From Chloroflexota bacterium (GTDB lineage Bacteria > Chloroflexota > Anaerolineae > Promineifilales > Promineifilaceae): 33,138 bases of DNA. This document shows, one piece after another, positions 17,071-25,431 of this stretch. The DNA lies in contig JAGNBF010000090.1 of assembly GCA_018004935.1 (NCBI GenBank), forward strand, positions 1-33,138, in the 5' to 3' direction. The translations under genes and the position numbers were made by a program. Below the pieces are notes generated by a model that did no database searches, was not told the origin of the DNA, and saw nothing but the letters and a program-made list of their open reading frames with translations. Position 1 is the first letter of the stretch. Every line of letters begins with the position of its first letter.

Positions 17071-17505
17071 ATGAAAACGTACGTGACGAAACCAGCAGAT
17101 GCCGACGAGGCGCGTCGCTGGTATGTCGTGAACGCGGAAGGCCAGACCCTGGGCCGTCTGGCTTCACAGATTGCCGCCATCTTGAAGGGCAAACATAAAC
17201 CTATTTACAGCCCATCAGTGGATTGTGGTGATTATGTGGTGGTGGTAAATGCAGAAAAAGTCCAGGTGACAGGGCGCCGCATGGAACAGAAGTATTATCA
17301 TCGGCACTCCGGTTATCCCGGCGGCTTGAGTTCTATTTCCCTGGAACACCAGCTTCAGAAGTTCCCTAACCGGGTACTTCAAGAAGCGGTGAAGGGTATG
17401 TTACCCAAAAATGTCCTGGGCCGGAGAATGCTGGCAAAACTGAAGATCTATGCAGGGGCAACGCACCCACATCAGGCGCAACAGCCCGTGGAGATGGAGC
17501 TTTAG
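17071..17505 (+). CDS. rplM: 50S ribosomal protein L13
   Basis: The 144-residue product contains [36 protein letters not shown], and the [20 protein letters not shown] signature of L13, an early 23S-assembly protein. AAGGAGAAGC precedes the ATG. The stop is followed by GGAGGTAAGG and then rpsI after 10 nt, the near-universal rplM-rpsI pair. Confidence 0.97.
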   Translation: MKTYVTKPADADEARRWYVVNAEGQTLGRLASQIAAILKGKHKPIYSPSVDCGDYVVVVNAEKVQVTGRRMEQKYYHRHSGYPGGLSSISLEHQLQKFPNRVLQEAVKGMLPKNVLGRRMLAKLKIYAGATHPHQAQQPVEMEL

Positions 17506-17515
17506 GAGGTAAGGT

Positions 17516-17920
17516 ATGTTGGAAAATCGGCGATATCATGAAGGCATTGGTCGGCGTAAACGCTCCTCGGCACGGGTACGGATTTACCCCGGTGGCAGTA
17601 CGGGCGTTTTTCAGGTGAATGGTAAGGATGTAAAGGAATATTTTCCGCGTCTGGGTGATGTGGAAACTTTAAGTGGTCCATTGAATGATGTTGGTCTGGT
17701 TAGTGCGATGGACGTGACGGTGATGGTAGAAGGTGGCGGTATTACCGGCCAAACAGCGGCAGTACGACTGGGTCTGGCGCGGGCGATTGTGGAATATGAT
17801 GAAAATCTGAAACCCACCCTGCGTACGAATGGCCATCTAACGCGGGATGCTCGTATTAAGGAACGGAAGAAGCCCGGCCTCAAACGGGCGCGTAAGGCAC
17901 CAACTTATACCAAGCGTTAA
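17516..17920 (+). CDS. rpsI: 30S ribosomal protein S9
   Basis: The 134-residue product contains EGIGRRKRSSARVRIYPGG, GGGITGQTAAVRLGLARAI and the C-terminal tail KRARKAPTYTKR that reaches P-site tRNA. The AGGAGG upstream (17505-17510) gives a clear start at 17516. It is the last gene of the translation cluster; a terminator follows 60 nt later. Confidence 0.97.
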   Translation: MLENRRYHEGIGRRKRSSARVRIYPGGSTGVFQVNGKDVKEYFPRLGDVETLSGPLNDVGLVSAMDVTVMVEGGGITGQTAAVRLGLARAIVEYDENLKPTLRTNGHLTRDARIKERKKPGLKRARKAPTYTKR

Positions 17921-17981
17921 ACAGAGAACCTGTTTGGGACCGCAAAACGGTTCATAGGTTTATTGACAAATCATACCCAGA

Positions 17982-18008
17982 GGCGAGACAATGTTCTCGC
18001 CTTTTTGT
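17982..18008 (+). terminator. Rho-independent terminator after rpsI
   Basis: GGCGAG (17982-17987) pairs with CTCGCC (17996-18001), loop ACAATGTT, followed directly by TTTTTGTTTT. It closes the ribosomal cluster and marks the boundary to the accessory region. Confidence 0.85.
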
Positions 18009-18047
18009 TTTGGCTAACTTGTGTTGTTTAGTTTGTGATGGGGTGAA

Positions 18048-19496
18048 ATGATGGGGATTGTTATTGTAGGGTTGGGACCGGGAGATGGGCAGTTATTGAC
18101 CAGACAGGCGTGGACAGTACTCGCGGCCGCAGATCCGCTTTATGTGCGCACGGCCCGCCATCCGGCTGTAGCCGATTTGCCGCCGGGGGGAATACGGCAC
18201 AGCTTTGACCATCTGTATGATACGGCTGAAGATTTTGACCAGGTATATCAGGCTATTATTGGGCAGGTGGTGGATATGGGACGGCATGGGGATGTGGTTT
18301 ATGCGGTGCCGGGTCACCCCCTTGTGGGAGAAGCAACAGTGACAGGGGTGCTCGCGGCCGCGGAGCAGGCAGGCATTCCCGTTACCATTGTCCCAGGCCT
18401 GAGTTTTGTTGAACCAACGCTCTCTGCCTTGGGGGTGGAGGGATTGAATGGTTTACAATTGTATGATGCTCTGGATGTAATCAGTTTGCATTATCCCCCG
18501 TTCAACCCGAATGCACCGGTTTTATTGGGTCAAGTATATAACCAGATGATCGCCAGCGAATTAAAACTGGCTTTGATGACAGTTTACCCCGATGAACATG
18601 AAGTGCTCCTGGTGCATGAGGCCGGTACGCAGACGCAAACGATTGAGCGTTTGCCGTTGTATGAAATTGATCGCACCCCGCAATCAGCCCATTTGACGAG
18701 TTTGTATGTGCCCCCGTTACCTTTGCCCGGCACATTGGCGGCCCTTGCTGAGACGGTAGCCATTTTGCGGGCACCAGGTGGTTGTCCCTGGGATCAGGAG
18801 CAGACGCCGCAAAGTATGCGTTCTGGTTTTTTGGAAGAGGCAACTGAGGTGTTAGCGGCCTTGGATGCTGAGGATAGTGACGCCCTATGTGAAGAATTGG
18901 GTGATATGCTGTACCATATTGTCATGCAGGTGCAAATGGCCGCTGAAGAGGAAGCGTTTAAGCTGACGGATGTGGTGGCCGGTATTGATGTGAAACTTAA
19001 ACGGCGTCATCCGCATGTGTGGGGGGATTGGCAAGTAGCGAATAGTGCCGAAGTTGTACGGAATTGGGAGCAAATTAAGGCTCAAGAGAAAGCGGCCGCG
19101 CCCCACTCATTGTTAGATAATATTCCTTTGGCTTTGCCCGCTCTGGCCCGTTCCCAGAAGATTCAGGATCGGGTGAATAAGATAGGGTTTGATTGGCCGG
19201 ATATCGCTGGGGTTTGGGCAAAGTTGGATGAAGAGGTACAGGAATTGCACGCGGCCGCGACGCCTACCGAACGTACTGCGGAATTAGGCGATGTCCTCTT
19301 TGTTGTGGTAAACCTGGCCCGATGGTTGGGAGTAGATGCAGAAACGGCTTTGCGGGAAAGCAATTTGCGTTTCAGCCAGCGTTTTCAAGGGGTGGAGAAA
19401 CTCGCTCAGGAACGAGGTATCGATCTGGCAAAACTAGATTTTGCCGTCCTTGATGACTTATGGCAGGAAGTAAAGCGACAAATTAGTCAGTCGTGA
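18048..19496 (+). CDS. mazG: MazG nucleotide pyrophosphohydrolase fused to a tetrapyrrole-methylase-like domain (YabN type)
   Basis: The 482-residue protein has two parts. Residues 1 to ~225 are a tetrapyrrole methylase-like fold (IVIVGLGPGDGQLLTRQAW, VYAVPGHPLVGEATV). Residues ~235-480 are MazG: GGCPWDQEQTPQSMRSGFLE with EEATEVLAAL and EELGDMLYHIVMQVQMAAEE, then a second metal-binding helical unit (LDEEVQELHA, ELGDVLFVVVNLARWLG). MazG hydrolyses NTPs to NMP and PPi; the fusion is as in Bacillus YabN. The methylase substrate is unknown. ATG 18051 is an alternative start. Four GCGGCCGC octamers (18123, 18354, 19092, 19251) all encode AAA. Confidence 0.93.
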   Translation: MMGIVIVGLGPGDGQLLTRQAWTVLAAADPLYVRTARHPAVADLPPGGIRHSFDHLYDTAEDFDQVYQAIIGQVVDMGRHGDVVYAVPGHPLVGEATVTGVLAAAEQAGIPVTIVPGLSFVEPTLSALGVEGLNGLQLYDALDVISLHYPPFNPNAPVLLGQVYNQMIASELKLALMTVYPDEHEVLLVHEAGTQTQTIERLPLYEIDRTPQSAHLTSLYVPPLPLPGTLAALAETVAILRAPGGCPWDQEQTPQSMRSGFLEEATEVLAALDAEDSDALCEELGDMLYHIVMQVQMAAEEEAFKLTDVVAGIDVKLKRRHPHVWGDWQVANSAEVVRNWEQIKAQEKAAAPHSLLDNIPLALPALARSQKIQDRVNKIGFDWPDIAGVWAKLDEEVQELHAAATPTERTAELGDVLFVVVNLARWLGVDAETALRESNLRFSQRFQGVEKLAQERGIDLAKLDFAVLDDLWQEVKRQISQS

Positions 19497-19541
19497 AAGG
19501 TTTGAAAGTGGTGAATTACTGCCTTTGTCGGTGATATTGAG

Positions 19542-19685
19542 GTAAGCGTTCAGTGATATATATTCATCGGCCAGTAAACAACCGGGCTATGGTTACAAAG
19601 GCCGCTGGCCTGGGCTTTTAGCTCGCAGGGCTTTGTATGTTTAGCCCGGCGGTTTGACCGCCGGGCGGGGTAACTGAACGCCTAC
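19542..19685. repeat. 144-bp palindromic element with inverted ends
   Basis: The ends are a 13-base inverted repeat with one mismatch: GTAAGCGTTCAGT at about 19542-19554 against ACTGAACGCCTAC at 19673-19685. Inside is a 9-bp hairpin, GCCCGGCGG-TTTGA-CCGCCGGGC (19644-19666). It fills most of the 215-bp gap between mazG and the SH3-like gene and has no coding capacity. It looks like a miniature inverted-repeat element; no clear target duplication is visible. Confidence 0.6.
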
Positions 19686-19711
19686 ATGTTGAGTCAATCG
19701 TTGGAGGTTGT

Positions 19712-20404
19712 GTGTTTGTTCTGATCAATAATATTGCGCTGATTCTAGCGGGTTTCTGTTTCTTTCTGGCGGTCATTTTCTTGTTGCAGACCTTCCAGAG
19801 TGGCAATCGCGCCCGGCGGCAAATGTACAGTGTGGGGCGGCAAACGTTGCGCCAAGATAGCCAGCGATATGGGTTAGTGGGATTTGTTTTTTTAGTGGCG
19901 GCTTTTGCTTGCGTGGCTATGTATGGCATTTCGGCCCTGGCTATGAGCCAACAGCCCACTTCTACCCCTGTGCCCACGCTTGAACCAACAACCATTGTGG
20001 TGGTAACGCCCACAGCGACGCCTTCCCCAACGCCTGGTATTACCCCTACTGCAACCCCAACTCTGGTGATTACGGAAGCCACCAGTACACCAACCAGCCC
20101 GGCAGTGACACCTTCCGCAACCCCTACCGTTACGGCTACAGCTTCACCCACATTACCCCCTACAGCCTATATCAACAGTCCCAATGGTTTATATTTGCGG
20201 GAAGCACCAGGTGGGGTACAACAAGTGGAATTGATTCCGCATCAAGCGGCGGTGATTCTCTTGTTGGGGTTTGTGACTGTGGACAATGTGAATTGGCAAG
20301 AAGTGGAAACGGTGAATGGCAACCGGGGGTGGGTGGCCGCTGATTTTCTCATTTACCCTGGTACGCCCACGCCGACAACAGAACCAGCTACTCCTGAGGC
20401 ATAA
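19712..20404 (+). CDS. Membrane protein with Pro/Thr linker and C-terminal SH3-like domain
   Basis: Called from GTG 19712, which follows TTGGAGG. The 230-residue product has two hydrophobic segments (about residues 5-26, LINNIALILAGFCFFLAVIF, and 54-76, GLVGFVFLVAAFACVAMYGI). A low-complexity linker of ~75 residues rich in Thr-Pro follows, then a small SH3b-like domain (SPNGLYLREAPGGVQQVELI, NWQEVETVNGNRGWVAADFL). This is a bacterial SH3 domain on a surface stalk, so cell-wall or surface binding is likely; the exact role is unknown. It converges on rsmA and overlaps its 3' end by 17 bp. Confidence 0.8.
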   Translation: MFVLINNIALILAGFCFFLAVIFLLQTFQSGNRARRQMYSVGRQTLRQDSQRYGLVGFVFLVAAFACVAMYGISALAMSQQPTSTPVPTLEPTTIVVVTPTATPSPTPGITPTATPTLVITEATSTPTSPAVTPSATPTVTATASPTLPPTAYINSPNGLYLREAPGGVQQVELIPHQAAVILLLGFVTVDNVNWQEVETVNGNRGWVAADFLIYPGTPTPTTEPATPEA

Positions 20405-21215
20405 CAGGCCACAAGTCCTTGTACAAAGCGACCCATTCGGGCAAGGTAAGGGTTTCAGCCCGCCGTTGGCCGTCTATGTGGGTTTGCTGGAGCGCGGCCG
20501 CGACCCGCGCCGCTTCTATTCCTAACGATAACAAATTGTTCTTTACCTGTTTTCGTTTCTGACTGAAACCGGCTCTAACTACACGGAAAAAAGCTTCTTC
20601 CTCAGCCAGGGGCAGAAGGGGTTCTGGATATAAATCTAACCGGATGATGGCAGAGTCTACATCAGGGCGGGGCCAGAAGGCTCCGGCGCGAATGGTGCTG
20701 ACGAAACGGGGTTGGCCGTAGAACTGCACACTGACCGCCAGAAGAGTCAGGTTGCCCGGCGCGGCCGCGAGCCGTTGGGCTACCTCTTTCTGTACCGTCA
20801 TGACCATCAGAGACGGTTTACTGGCGGCTGAGAGCAAATGGCGCAGGATGGCTCCTGTGATGTAATAGGGTACATTGGCGACAACTTTGTAGCTTTGCTG
20901 AGGGAAAAGGGCAGTCAGGTCTTGGGCTAGAATATCTCCATGGATGAGGCGTACATGGGGTAGGTGGCCTAAACGGTTTTCCAGGAGGGGCAGGTAACGT
21001 TGATCTAACTCAACGGCGGTGACGGTCGCGGCCGCAGAGGCCAGGTGTTGAGTGAGGTGGCCCAATCCTGGCCCAATTTCCAACACGTGATCAGTGGGGG
21101 TGAGGGCCGCGGCCGCGATGATTTTGCCTAACACCTGATCATCAAAGAGAAAATTTTGGCCCAGACTCTTTTTGGGTTCCAGATTGTACTGTTGCAGAAT
21201 CGCTTTTGGATGCAT
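20388..21215 (-). CDS. rsmA: 16S rRNA (adenine1518/1519-N6) dimethyltransferase RsmA/KsgA
   Basis: The 275-residue enzyme methylates A1518 and A1519 of 16S rRNA. It has LEPKKSLGQNFLFDDQVLGK, the SAM-binding VLEIGPGLGHLTQHL, and motif IV as NVPYYITGAI (NVPY instead of the commoner NLPY). AGFSQKRKQVKNNL near the C terminus is typical. Four GCGGCCGC octamers (20494, 20761, 21028, 21109) all encode AAA. It lies 80 nt downstream of a YabE-like gene on the same strand, a conserved neighbourhood in Firmicutes and Actinobacteria. Confidence 0.96.
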   Translation of the reverse strand: MHPKAILQQYNLEPKKSLGQNFLFDDQVLGKIIAAAALTPTDHVLEIGPGLGHLTQHLASAAATVTAVELDQRYLPLLENRLGHLPHVRLIHGDILAQDLTALFPQQSYKVVANVPYYITGAILRHLLSAASKPSLMVMTVQKEVAQRLAAAPGNLTLLAVSVQFYGQPRFVSTIRAGAFWPRPDVDSAIIRLDLYPEPLLPLAEEEAFFRVVRAGFSQKRKQVKNNLLSLGIEAARVAAALQQTHIDGQRRAETLTLPEWVALYKDLWPVMPQE

Positions 21216-21295
21216 CTTTAGGGTTTTGGGTCTATTCGTCCCTGGTTATTCTGTTAAACAACGTCTATTTTCGCCCCATCTCCCTATCTGTGGGT

Positions 21296-22756
21296 TTAGG
21301 GCAAGCTCGTGGGGAGTTGAAAATTAATTCTTTCTACCGGGGGCACAGGCGTCAAATAATACACATCCACATACCCTGACCACCCCACAAACTCCTCTTC
21401 ATCGTAGCCAAGGTCAATCCAGCGGCCGAGCACGCCCCCCCCGGTATCACCGGCATAACCAACCCCATAACCAGGCACATACACATAAGTCCGAAACGGC
21501 ACTATCGCCCGATCTACGGCTACCAGACCAGTACCTGCAACATAACCGCTGGCGGTAATGCCATAACTGGGGTCATCCAGTTCTTTGCCGGAGCTGGCGG
21601 CGGTATAAGAGGTAACGCGCATACGCACGATGCGCCAATATTCCAAAGGCCCATCCGGCGTTTCCATAATTCGGGGAATAATCAAAGTGCCATAACCGAT
21701 GATTTCATTGATCGGTTCGGCGGCCCGCCATTCGCCATCTATTTGCTGACTGACCTCAACCCCATTTTCGTAATGCACCCGTACCCGTTGGCGTTGGATA
21801 CCCACTACACCTGCCTGGAGCACCATTTGGTGATCAATTTCAGCCTGGTCGGTGGCCTGCCAGACCGTTTCATAGGGAATGGGCATATCTACTACACGGA
21901 AATCTTCGGTAACACGAATAACCTGGATGATTTGTCCCGCCTGGAGCAAGGTGTCAGCCGAGGGGCGGGTGTAGTCGTATCCCACAAGGTTGATGCCGTT
22001 TTCCGCCAGTACGGTCAAGGCATTGGTGTTGTGGCTACGGGTTTGGATGGTGCGTCCATCGGCGATGATGGTGTAAGGTTGGGAGCGTTGAATGAAGATG
22101 TGAAGATTGGCGGTGAGTTGGACATCTGGGGGTGGTTCGATTTTGTCGGTAGGGGAGAAGCTTATTCCGGCTTCTTGTAAAGCCGCCCCGACTGTGGGTA
22201 CGGCGGTGCGGACGATCTGTTGTTGTGCCCCATCGTGAATGGTAATAGTTACGAAGGTGCCAATTTCAAGGAGTTGGGGCACGGGGGCAGACCCAATCTG
22301 ACTGAAGGCGAGGAGTAAGCCATTCGCGTAAATTTGATCGGACCGTTGGATGGTAAGACCCACTTCACTGAGGAATGAGGCCAGGGTGGGCTGATGGGTA
22401 AAGTAGGTATGGGTGCCGTTTTGATTACGTAGGGTGATGGGGTTGGCGTGTTGGATTTGGATAACTGTGTTGGCCGTGAGGGGGGAAAGGATGTCTGGTT
22501 GGATGAGGTCTTCGGGGCGGGTAGTAATGTCCGCGGCCGCGAGCAATTCGCCTACTGTTTCATACTCCCCCTCTATTTCGATCATTTCTCCATCTACATA
22601 CACAATGTGCGTTTCCTGTGATAATGCCCAGGCTGTCACCAGGACACCCCCTAACAGGAGCAGACCAATACCAAAGGGGAGAATAAAGCGAGAGAGACGG
22701 ATCATGCATGTTATGGGGAGCGTCTTGCGGGTAGAAATCGTTTTGCTACGCACCAC
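21296..22756 (-). CDS. YabE-like cell-wall protein: DUF348 repeats, G5 and 3D domain
   Basis: The product has 486 residues from GTG 22756, or 469 from ATG 22705. The N terminus has a membrane anchor (FILPFGIGLLLLGGVLVTAW). Four DUF348-like repeats follow (VYVDGEMIEIEGEYETVGEL; THQPTLASFLSEVGL; AVPTVGAALQEAGI; ADGRTIQTRSHNTNALTVLA), then a G5 domain (PIPYETVWQ, AGVVGIQRQRVRVHYENG). The C-terminal 3D domain (GLVAVDRAIVPFRTYVYVPG, AGDTGGGVLGRWIDLGY) keeps the Asp residues of the Rpf/MltA-type catalytic barrel. Probable peptidoglycan lytic enzyme. GTG 22756 lies 15 nt past the SRP RNA end, so ATG 22705 may be the true start. Confidence 0.85.
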   Translation of the reverse strand: MVRSKTISTRKTLPITCMIRLSRFILPFGIGLLLLGGVLVTAWALSQETHIVYVDGEMIEIEGEYETVGELLAAADITTRPEDLIQPDILSPLTANTVIQIQHANPITLRNQNGTHTYFTHQPTLASFLSEVGLTIQRSDQIYANGLLLAFSQIGSAPVPQLLEIGTFVTITIHDGAQQQIVRTAVPTVGAALQEAGISFSPTDKIEPPPDVQLTANLHIFIQRSQPYTIIADGRTIQTRSHNTNALTVLAENGINLVGYDYTRPSADTLLQAGQIIQVIRVTEDFRVVDMPIPYETVWQATDQAEIDHQMVLQAGVVGIQRQRVRVHYENGVEVSQQIDGEWRAAEPINEIIGYGTLIIPRIMETPDGPLEYWRIVRMRVTSYTAASSGKELDDPSYGITASGYVAGTGLVAVDRAIVPFRTYVYVPGYGVGYAGDTGGGVLGRWIDLGYDEEEFVGWSGYVDVYYLTPVPPVERINFQLPTSLP

Positions 22757-22770
22757 TACGCGGTTTAAAC

Positions 22771-22914
22771 AAATATGCTCATGAGACCGATGACCACCAG
22801 GTTTTCCTGGTCACCCGAGGGATACACCTTAGTGCTGCTTCCTTCCGGACCTGACACGGTTCGATGGCCCCCGCCGCCAGGGACCCAGTCATCACCGGCC
22901 CCATGAGCATATTT
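22771..22914 (-). ncRNA. ffs: Signal recognition particle RNA (small bacterial type)
   Basis: On the minus strand the apical domain reads GTCAGGTCCGGAAGGAAGCA, which contains the GGAA tetraloop and the symmetric and asymmetric loops bound by Ffh. The arms close in a long helix: GCCGGTGATGA pairs with TCATCGGT, then an exact 13-bp end pairing (AAATATGCTCATG with CATGAGCATATTT). No Alu domain is visible, so this is the 4.5S-like form. The exact ends are inferred from the helix. It reads towards the YabE-like gene, with no terminator between. Confidence 0.92.
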
Positions 22915-23036
22915 GAGCGGATGGAATCGTAACAAAAAGCGGGTTATTGAGCAAATATAGATGAGGGGACTGTGAATGGCTGACCTGGTCCTGTGCCCTC
23001 TCTACTGCTTACTTTCCCTTTCCCCCCTTAGGAACC

Positions 23037-23187
23037 GTCTCAGAATAACTTCCCTTTTTGCTATGGACAGTCTTCTGACCGTGCCATTCACCTTATTTTT
23101 AGATGCTCACTTAGTAATTGTCCAAAAATAACTTCCCGCTTTGCTGTGGCCGGTCTCCTGACCGCACCACCCAAGTTATTTTTAGAC
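23037..23187. repeat. Tandem pair of small palindromic elements with core CGGTCTCCTGACCG
   Basis: Two direct copies with a period of 83 bp (23037 and 23120). In copy 2, arms of 15 bases (GTCCAAAAATAACTT at 23120-23134, AAGTTATTTTTAGAC at 23173-23187) pair with one mismatch and enclose the hairpin CGGTCTCCTGACCG (23151-23164). Copy 1 has imperfect arms and CAGTCTTCTGACCG (23068-23081). Both end TCACTTAGT; the second of these supplies the stop codon of the phosphoribosyltransferase. The gap 22915-23036 holds no gene that I can support. Confidence 0.7.
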
Positions 23188-23193
23188 GTTCAC

Positions 23194-23718
23194 TTAGTTC
23201 CAGACGCCGAGTATTTCTGGCCCACGATCTAACTCCCAGGGGTAGATGATGTAGGCATCTGTGACGGCGGCATAGTAAGTGGGGGTGTGGCCCGGATAGA
23301 GGGATGAGCCGGGTTTGTAGTGCAAGACACAAGTTTCAGGGATACCCCCGGCGGAGTCTATGCGACTGGCGACGGTGACAATATTGCGGCCGCGTGTCCA
23401 GACATCATCCACCACCAAAATGCGTCGCCCTTCCAATAATGTGTCATCGGGGAACTGGAGAAATTCAGGAATGGCATACCGTTCTTCTAAAGGCGTGGGT
23501 AATGTGCCGATGTAATCGGCTGGGAAGCGCACCGACGCAGTCAAAATATAGGTGATGTTTAAGGCTTCGGCTAATAAGCCCCCAGGGATTAACCCACCCC
23601 GGGTAATGATCATCATTGAGTCATAACGGCCGTGAATTTGGGGCACCAGGTAATCTATCAGTTTGTCAACATCGGACCAGGTGAGGACTTCACGGCGGAC
23701 AGGTTGTTGTTTCTTCAT
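23194..23718 (-). CDS. Type I phosphoribosyltransferase
   Basis: The 174-residue product has the PRPP-binding motif ILVVDDVWTRGRNIVTV near residues 100-116 and the early TRGGLIPGGLLAEALNI loop. It resembles the hypoxanthine/xanthine-type or Gpt-like group (DYIGTLPTPLEERY, YYAAVTDAYIIYPWELDRGP). The substrate base cannot be fixed by eye. A GCGGCCGC octamer (23386) encodes TRGRN, inside the PRPP loop. No Shine-Dalgarno is clear at ATG 23718. The stop codon falls inside the flanking repeat. Confidence 0.85.
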   Translation of the reverse strand: MKKQQPVRREVLTWSDVDKLIDYLVPQIHGRYDSMMIITRGGLIPGGLLAEALNITYILTASVRFPADYIGTLPTPLEERYAIPEFLQFPDDTLLEGRRILVVDDVWTRGRNIVTVASRIDSAGGIPETCVLHYKPGSSLYPGHTPTYYAAVTDAYIIYPWELDRGPEILGVWN

Positions 23719-23797
23719 GGCACCGATTTACCGCCTTTTATTAGGAAATAACCTCCCGTGATCGTACAACCGCCTCGCCTGTGTGTCAAACGGAAAA

Positions 23798-24090
23798 TGG
23801 AGATGAGTAGGGCGATTGCATATTCGAATTTCGCTTACCCCTAAACCCTGCCCCCAGGGGCGGGGAACTTTTTAAGATCCGTTTTTCGCGGGCATTTGCC
23901 CGCGAAAAACGGATCAAATTGTTTTTTTTCCCTTCTTGCCGGAAATCGTCGGGGCGGTGGGTTCATTTGGGTGAGTATGCAATCGCCCTGTGGAGATGAG
24001 TGCGGCAATTGCCTGCGCGGGTTTTTCCTTACCCCTAATCCCTCCTCCAGGGGCAGGGAACCTTTTGGGGGCATAAAAACGGCCCCGGTG
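23798..24090. repeat. 180-bp inverted-end element with 11-bp flanking direct repeats, plus degenerate second copy
   Basis: The element (23809-23989, 181 bp) has exact 13-bp inverted ends, AGGGCGATTGCAT and ATGCAATCGCCCT. It is flanked by TGGAGATGAGT at 23798-23808 and 23991-24001. Inside are a CCCCCAGGGGCG hairpin and a 19-bp stem, GATCCGTTTTTCGCGGGCA with its complement (23876-23915). A decayed second copy (TTACCCCTAA, CCTCCAGGGGCAGGGAACCT) runs to about 24090. It fills the 377-bp gap between two minus-strand genes. The same element is found at 28101-28411. Confidence 0.75.
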
Positions 24091-24095
24091 ATGTT

Positions 24096-25280
24096 TCATT
24101 GGCTAGGGTGGAGGATGCTTTTTGGGGGGTTTAGGTGTTGTAACCGTGCCGCGGCCGCGATCAGCACCTCATCTCGTTTACAAAAGGCAAACCGGGCCAA
24201 TCCCGCCCCATCTTGGGGGTTGTGGTAGAAGGCACTGGGGGGAATGGCCGCCACGCCGATTTCGGTGGTGAGGTAGCGGCAAAAGGCCACATCGTCGGCA
24301 AAACCCAGGTTGCTGATGTCTACCATGACGAAGTAAGTGCCCTGGGGAATCAGCGGCCGCAATCCTGCCTGTTTCAATCCATCCACCAACAAATCCCGTT
24401 TGGCCTGGTACATGACCCGGAGTTCTTCGTAGTAGGTGGTGGCGGTTTCCAAAGCCACCGCGGCCGCTTCCTGAAACGGAGCCGCACCGCAGAAGGTCAT
24501 GAACTGGTGGGTACGGAAGGCCGCCTGGGTCAGTTCCGGTGGCGCCACGACCCAACCCACCTTCCACCCCGTGGCACTGAAGGTTTTGCCCAGACTGGAG
24601 ATGTGTAAGGTTCGCGGCCGCATGCCCGGCAACTGCGCCATTGTCACCTGTTGATAACCATCAAAAATGATGTGTTCATACACCTCATCCACCAGGGCCA
24701 ACACATCATGTTCGATACACAAGGCGGCGATCCGACTCATCTCGTCGGCAGTAAACACTTTGCCGGTGGGGTTGTGGGGGGTGTTGATGAGGATTAGTTT
24801 GGTTTTGGCATTGAACAATCCGGCCAGATGATCAAAATCAATCGCCCAGTCTGGCGGCTGAAGCTGATAAAAGCGGGGAATGCCCCCGGCCATTTGCACG
24901 GCAGGCAGGTAGGAATCGTAAAACGGTTCGCCGATAATCACCTCGTCGCCGGGATTGATCAGTCCCAGAATGCTGGCAAAAATCGCTTCGGTGGCCCCGT
25001 GGGTGATGAGCACTTCGGTGTCGGGGTTGACCTGTAGGCCGTAATCCCGCGCCATTTTTTGGGCCACCGCTTGCCGCAAACGCGGCCGCCCCACGCTCGG
25101 CGCGTACTGGTTGATCTCCTGGTTGATGGCCGCAATGGCCGCTTCCTTGAGAAATGCTGGAGCGGGAAAATCGGGGAACCCCTGACCGAGATTGAGGGCT
25201 TGATGTTGGGTGGCCAGGTGGGTCATTTCGGCAAAAATAGATGTACCCATGTGACGGATGCGGTCAGCCTGATAGCTCAT
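24096..25280 (-). CDS. PLP-dependent aminotransferase, class I (glutamine/kynurenine transaminase-like)
   Basis: The 394-residue product shows fold-type I features: LNLGQGFPDFPAPAFL, the catalytic Lys in SLGKTFSATGWKVGW, NTPHNPTGKVF, and DEVYEHIIFDGY. The motifs fit the YbdL/KAT group, which transaminates methionine, glutamine and aromatic residues with 2-oxoacids. ATG 25280 follows AGAGG; GTG 25286 is an alternative. Five GCGGCCGC octamers occur (24151, 24353, 24460, 24614, 25082), encoding AAA or RP. It is divergent from an omega-amidase-like gene. Substrate not certain. Confidence 0.88.
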   Translation of the reverse strand: MSYQADRIRHMGTSIFAEMTHLATQHQALNLGQGFPDFPAPAFLKEAAIAAINQEINQYAPSVGRPRLRQAVAQKMARDYGLQVNPDTEVLITHGATEAIFASILGLINPGDEVIIGEPFYDSYLPAVQMAGGIPRFYQLQPPDWAIDFDHLAGLFNAKTKLILINTPHNPTGKVFTADEMSRIAALCIEHDVLALVDEVYEHIIFDGYQQVTMAQLPGMRPRTLHISSLGKTFSATGWKVGWVVAPPELTQAAFRTHQFMTFCGAAPFQEAAAVALETATTYYEELRVMYQAKRDLLVDGLKQAGLRPLIPQGTYFVMVDISNLGFADDVAFCRYLTTEIGVAAIPPSAFYHNPQDGAGLARFAFCKRDEVLIAAAARLQHLNPPKSILHPSQ

Positions 25281-25350
25281 GTTCACCTCTGGTTGATCAA
25301 TTGGGCGTGTACTATACTATGCCGATGGTAATTGTTCAAAAGGGGATGGT

Positions 25351-25421
25351 TATTGGTATATTGGTATATTAGTGTATTGGTTCATGCGCTAATACACTAA
25401 TACACCAATACACTAATCACC
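25351..25421. repeat. Eight-base tandem units in inverted arms between divergent genes
   Basis: Left arm 25351-25380: TATTGGTA, TATTGGTA, TATTAGTG, TATTGG. Right arm 25391-25421: AATACACT, AATACACC, AATACACT, AATCACC. The right arm is the near-complement of the left, giving a ~30-bp hairpin with a 10-nt loop. It lies in the 25281-25431 gap that must hold both divergent promoters. The unit TATTGGT is shared with the repeat at 27852-27926. Confidence 0.75.
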
Positions 25422-25431
25422 ATTGAGGTAC

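Noticed and set aside
19950-20170. Repetitive Thr-Pro codons as a DNA repeat
   Set aside because: The repetition is at the protein level (a surface-stalk linker) with varied codons, not an exact DNA repeat.
22434-22784. Plus-strand frame opposite the YabE-like gene
   Set aside because: It is antisense to a well-supported coding region, has no domain and a biased shadow composition.
25351-25421. CRISPR array
   Set aside because: The repeated units are 8 bp with no spacers, and no cas genes are near. The same holds for the other tandem repeats.
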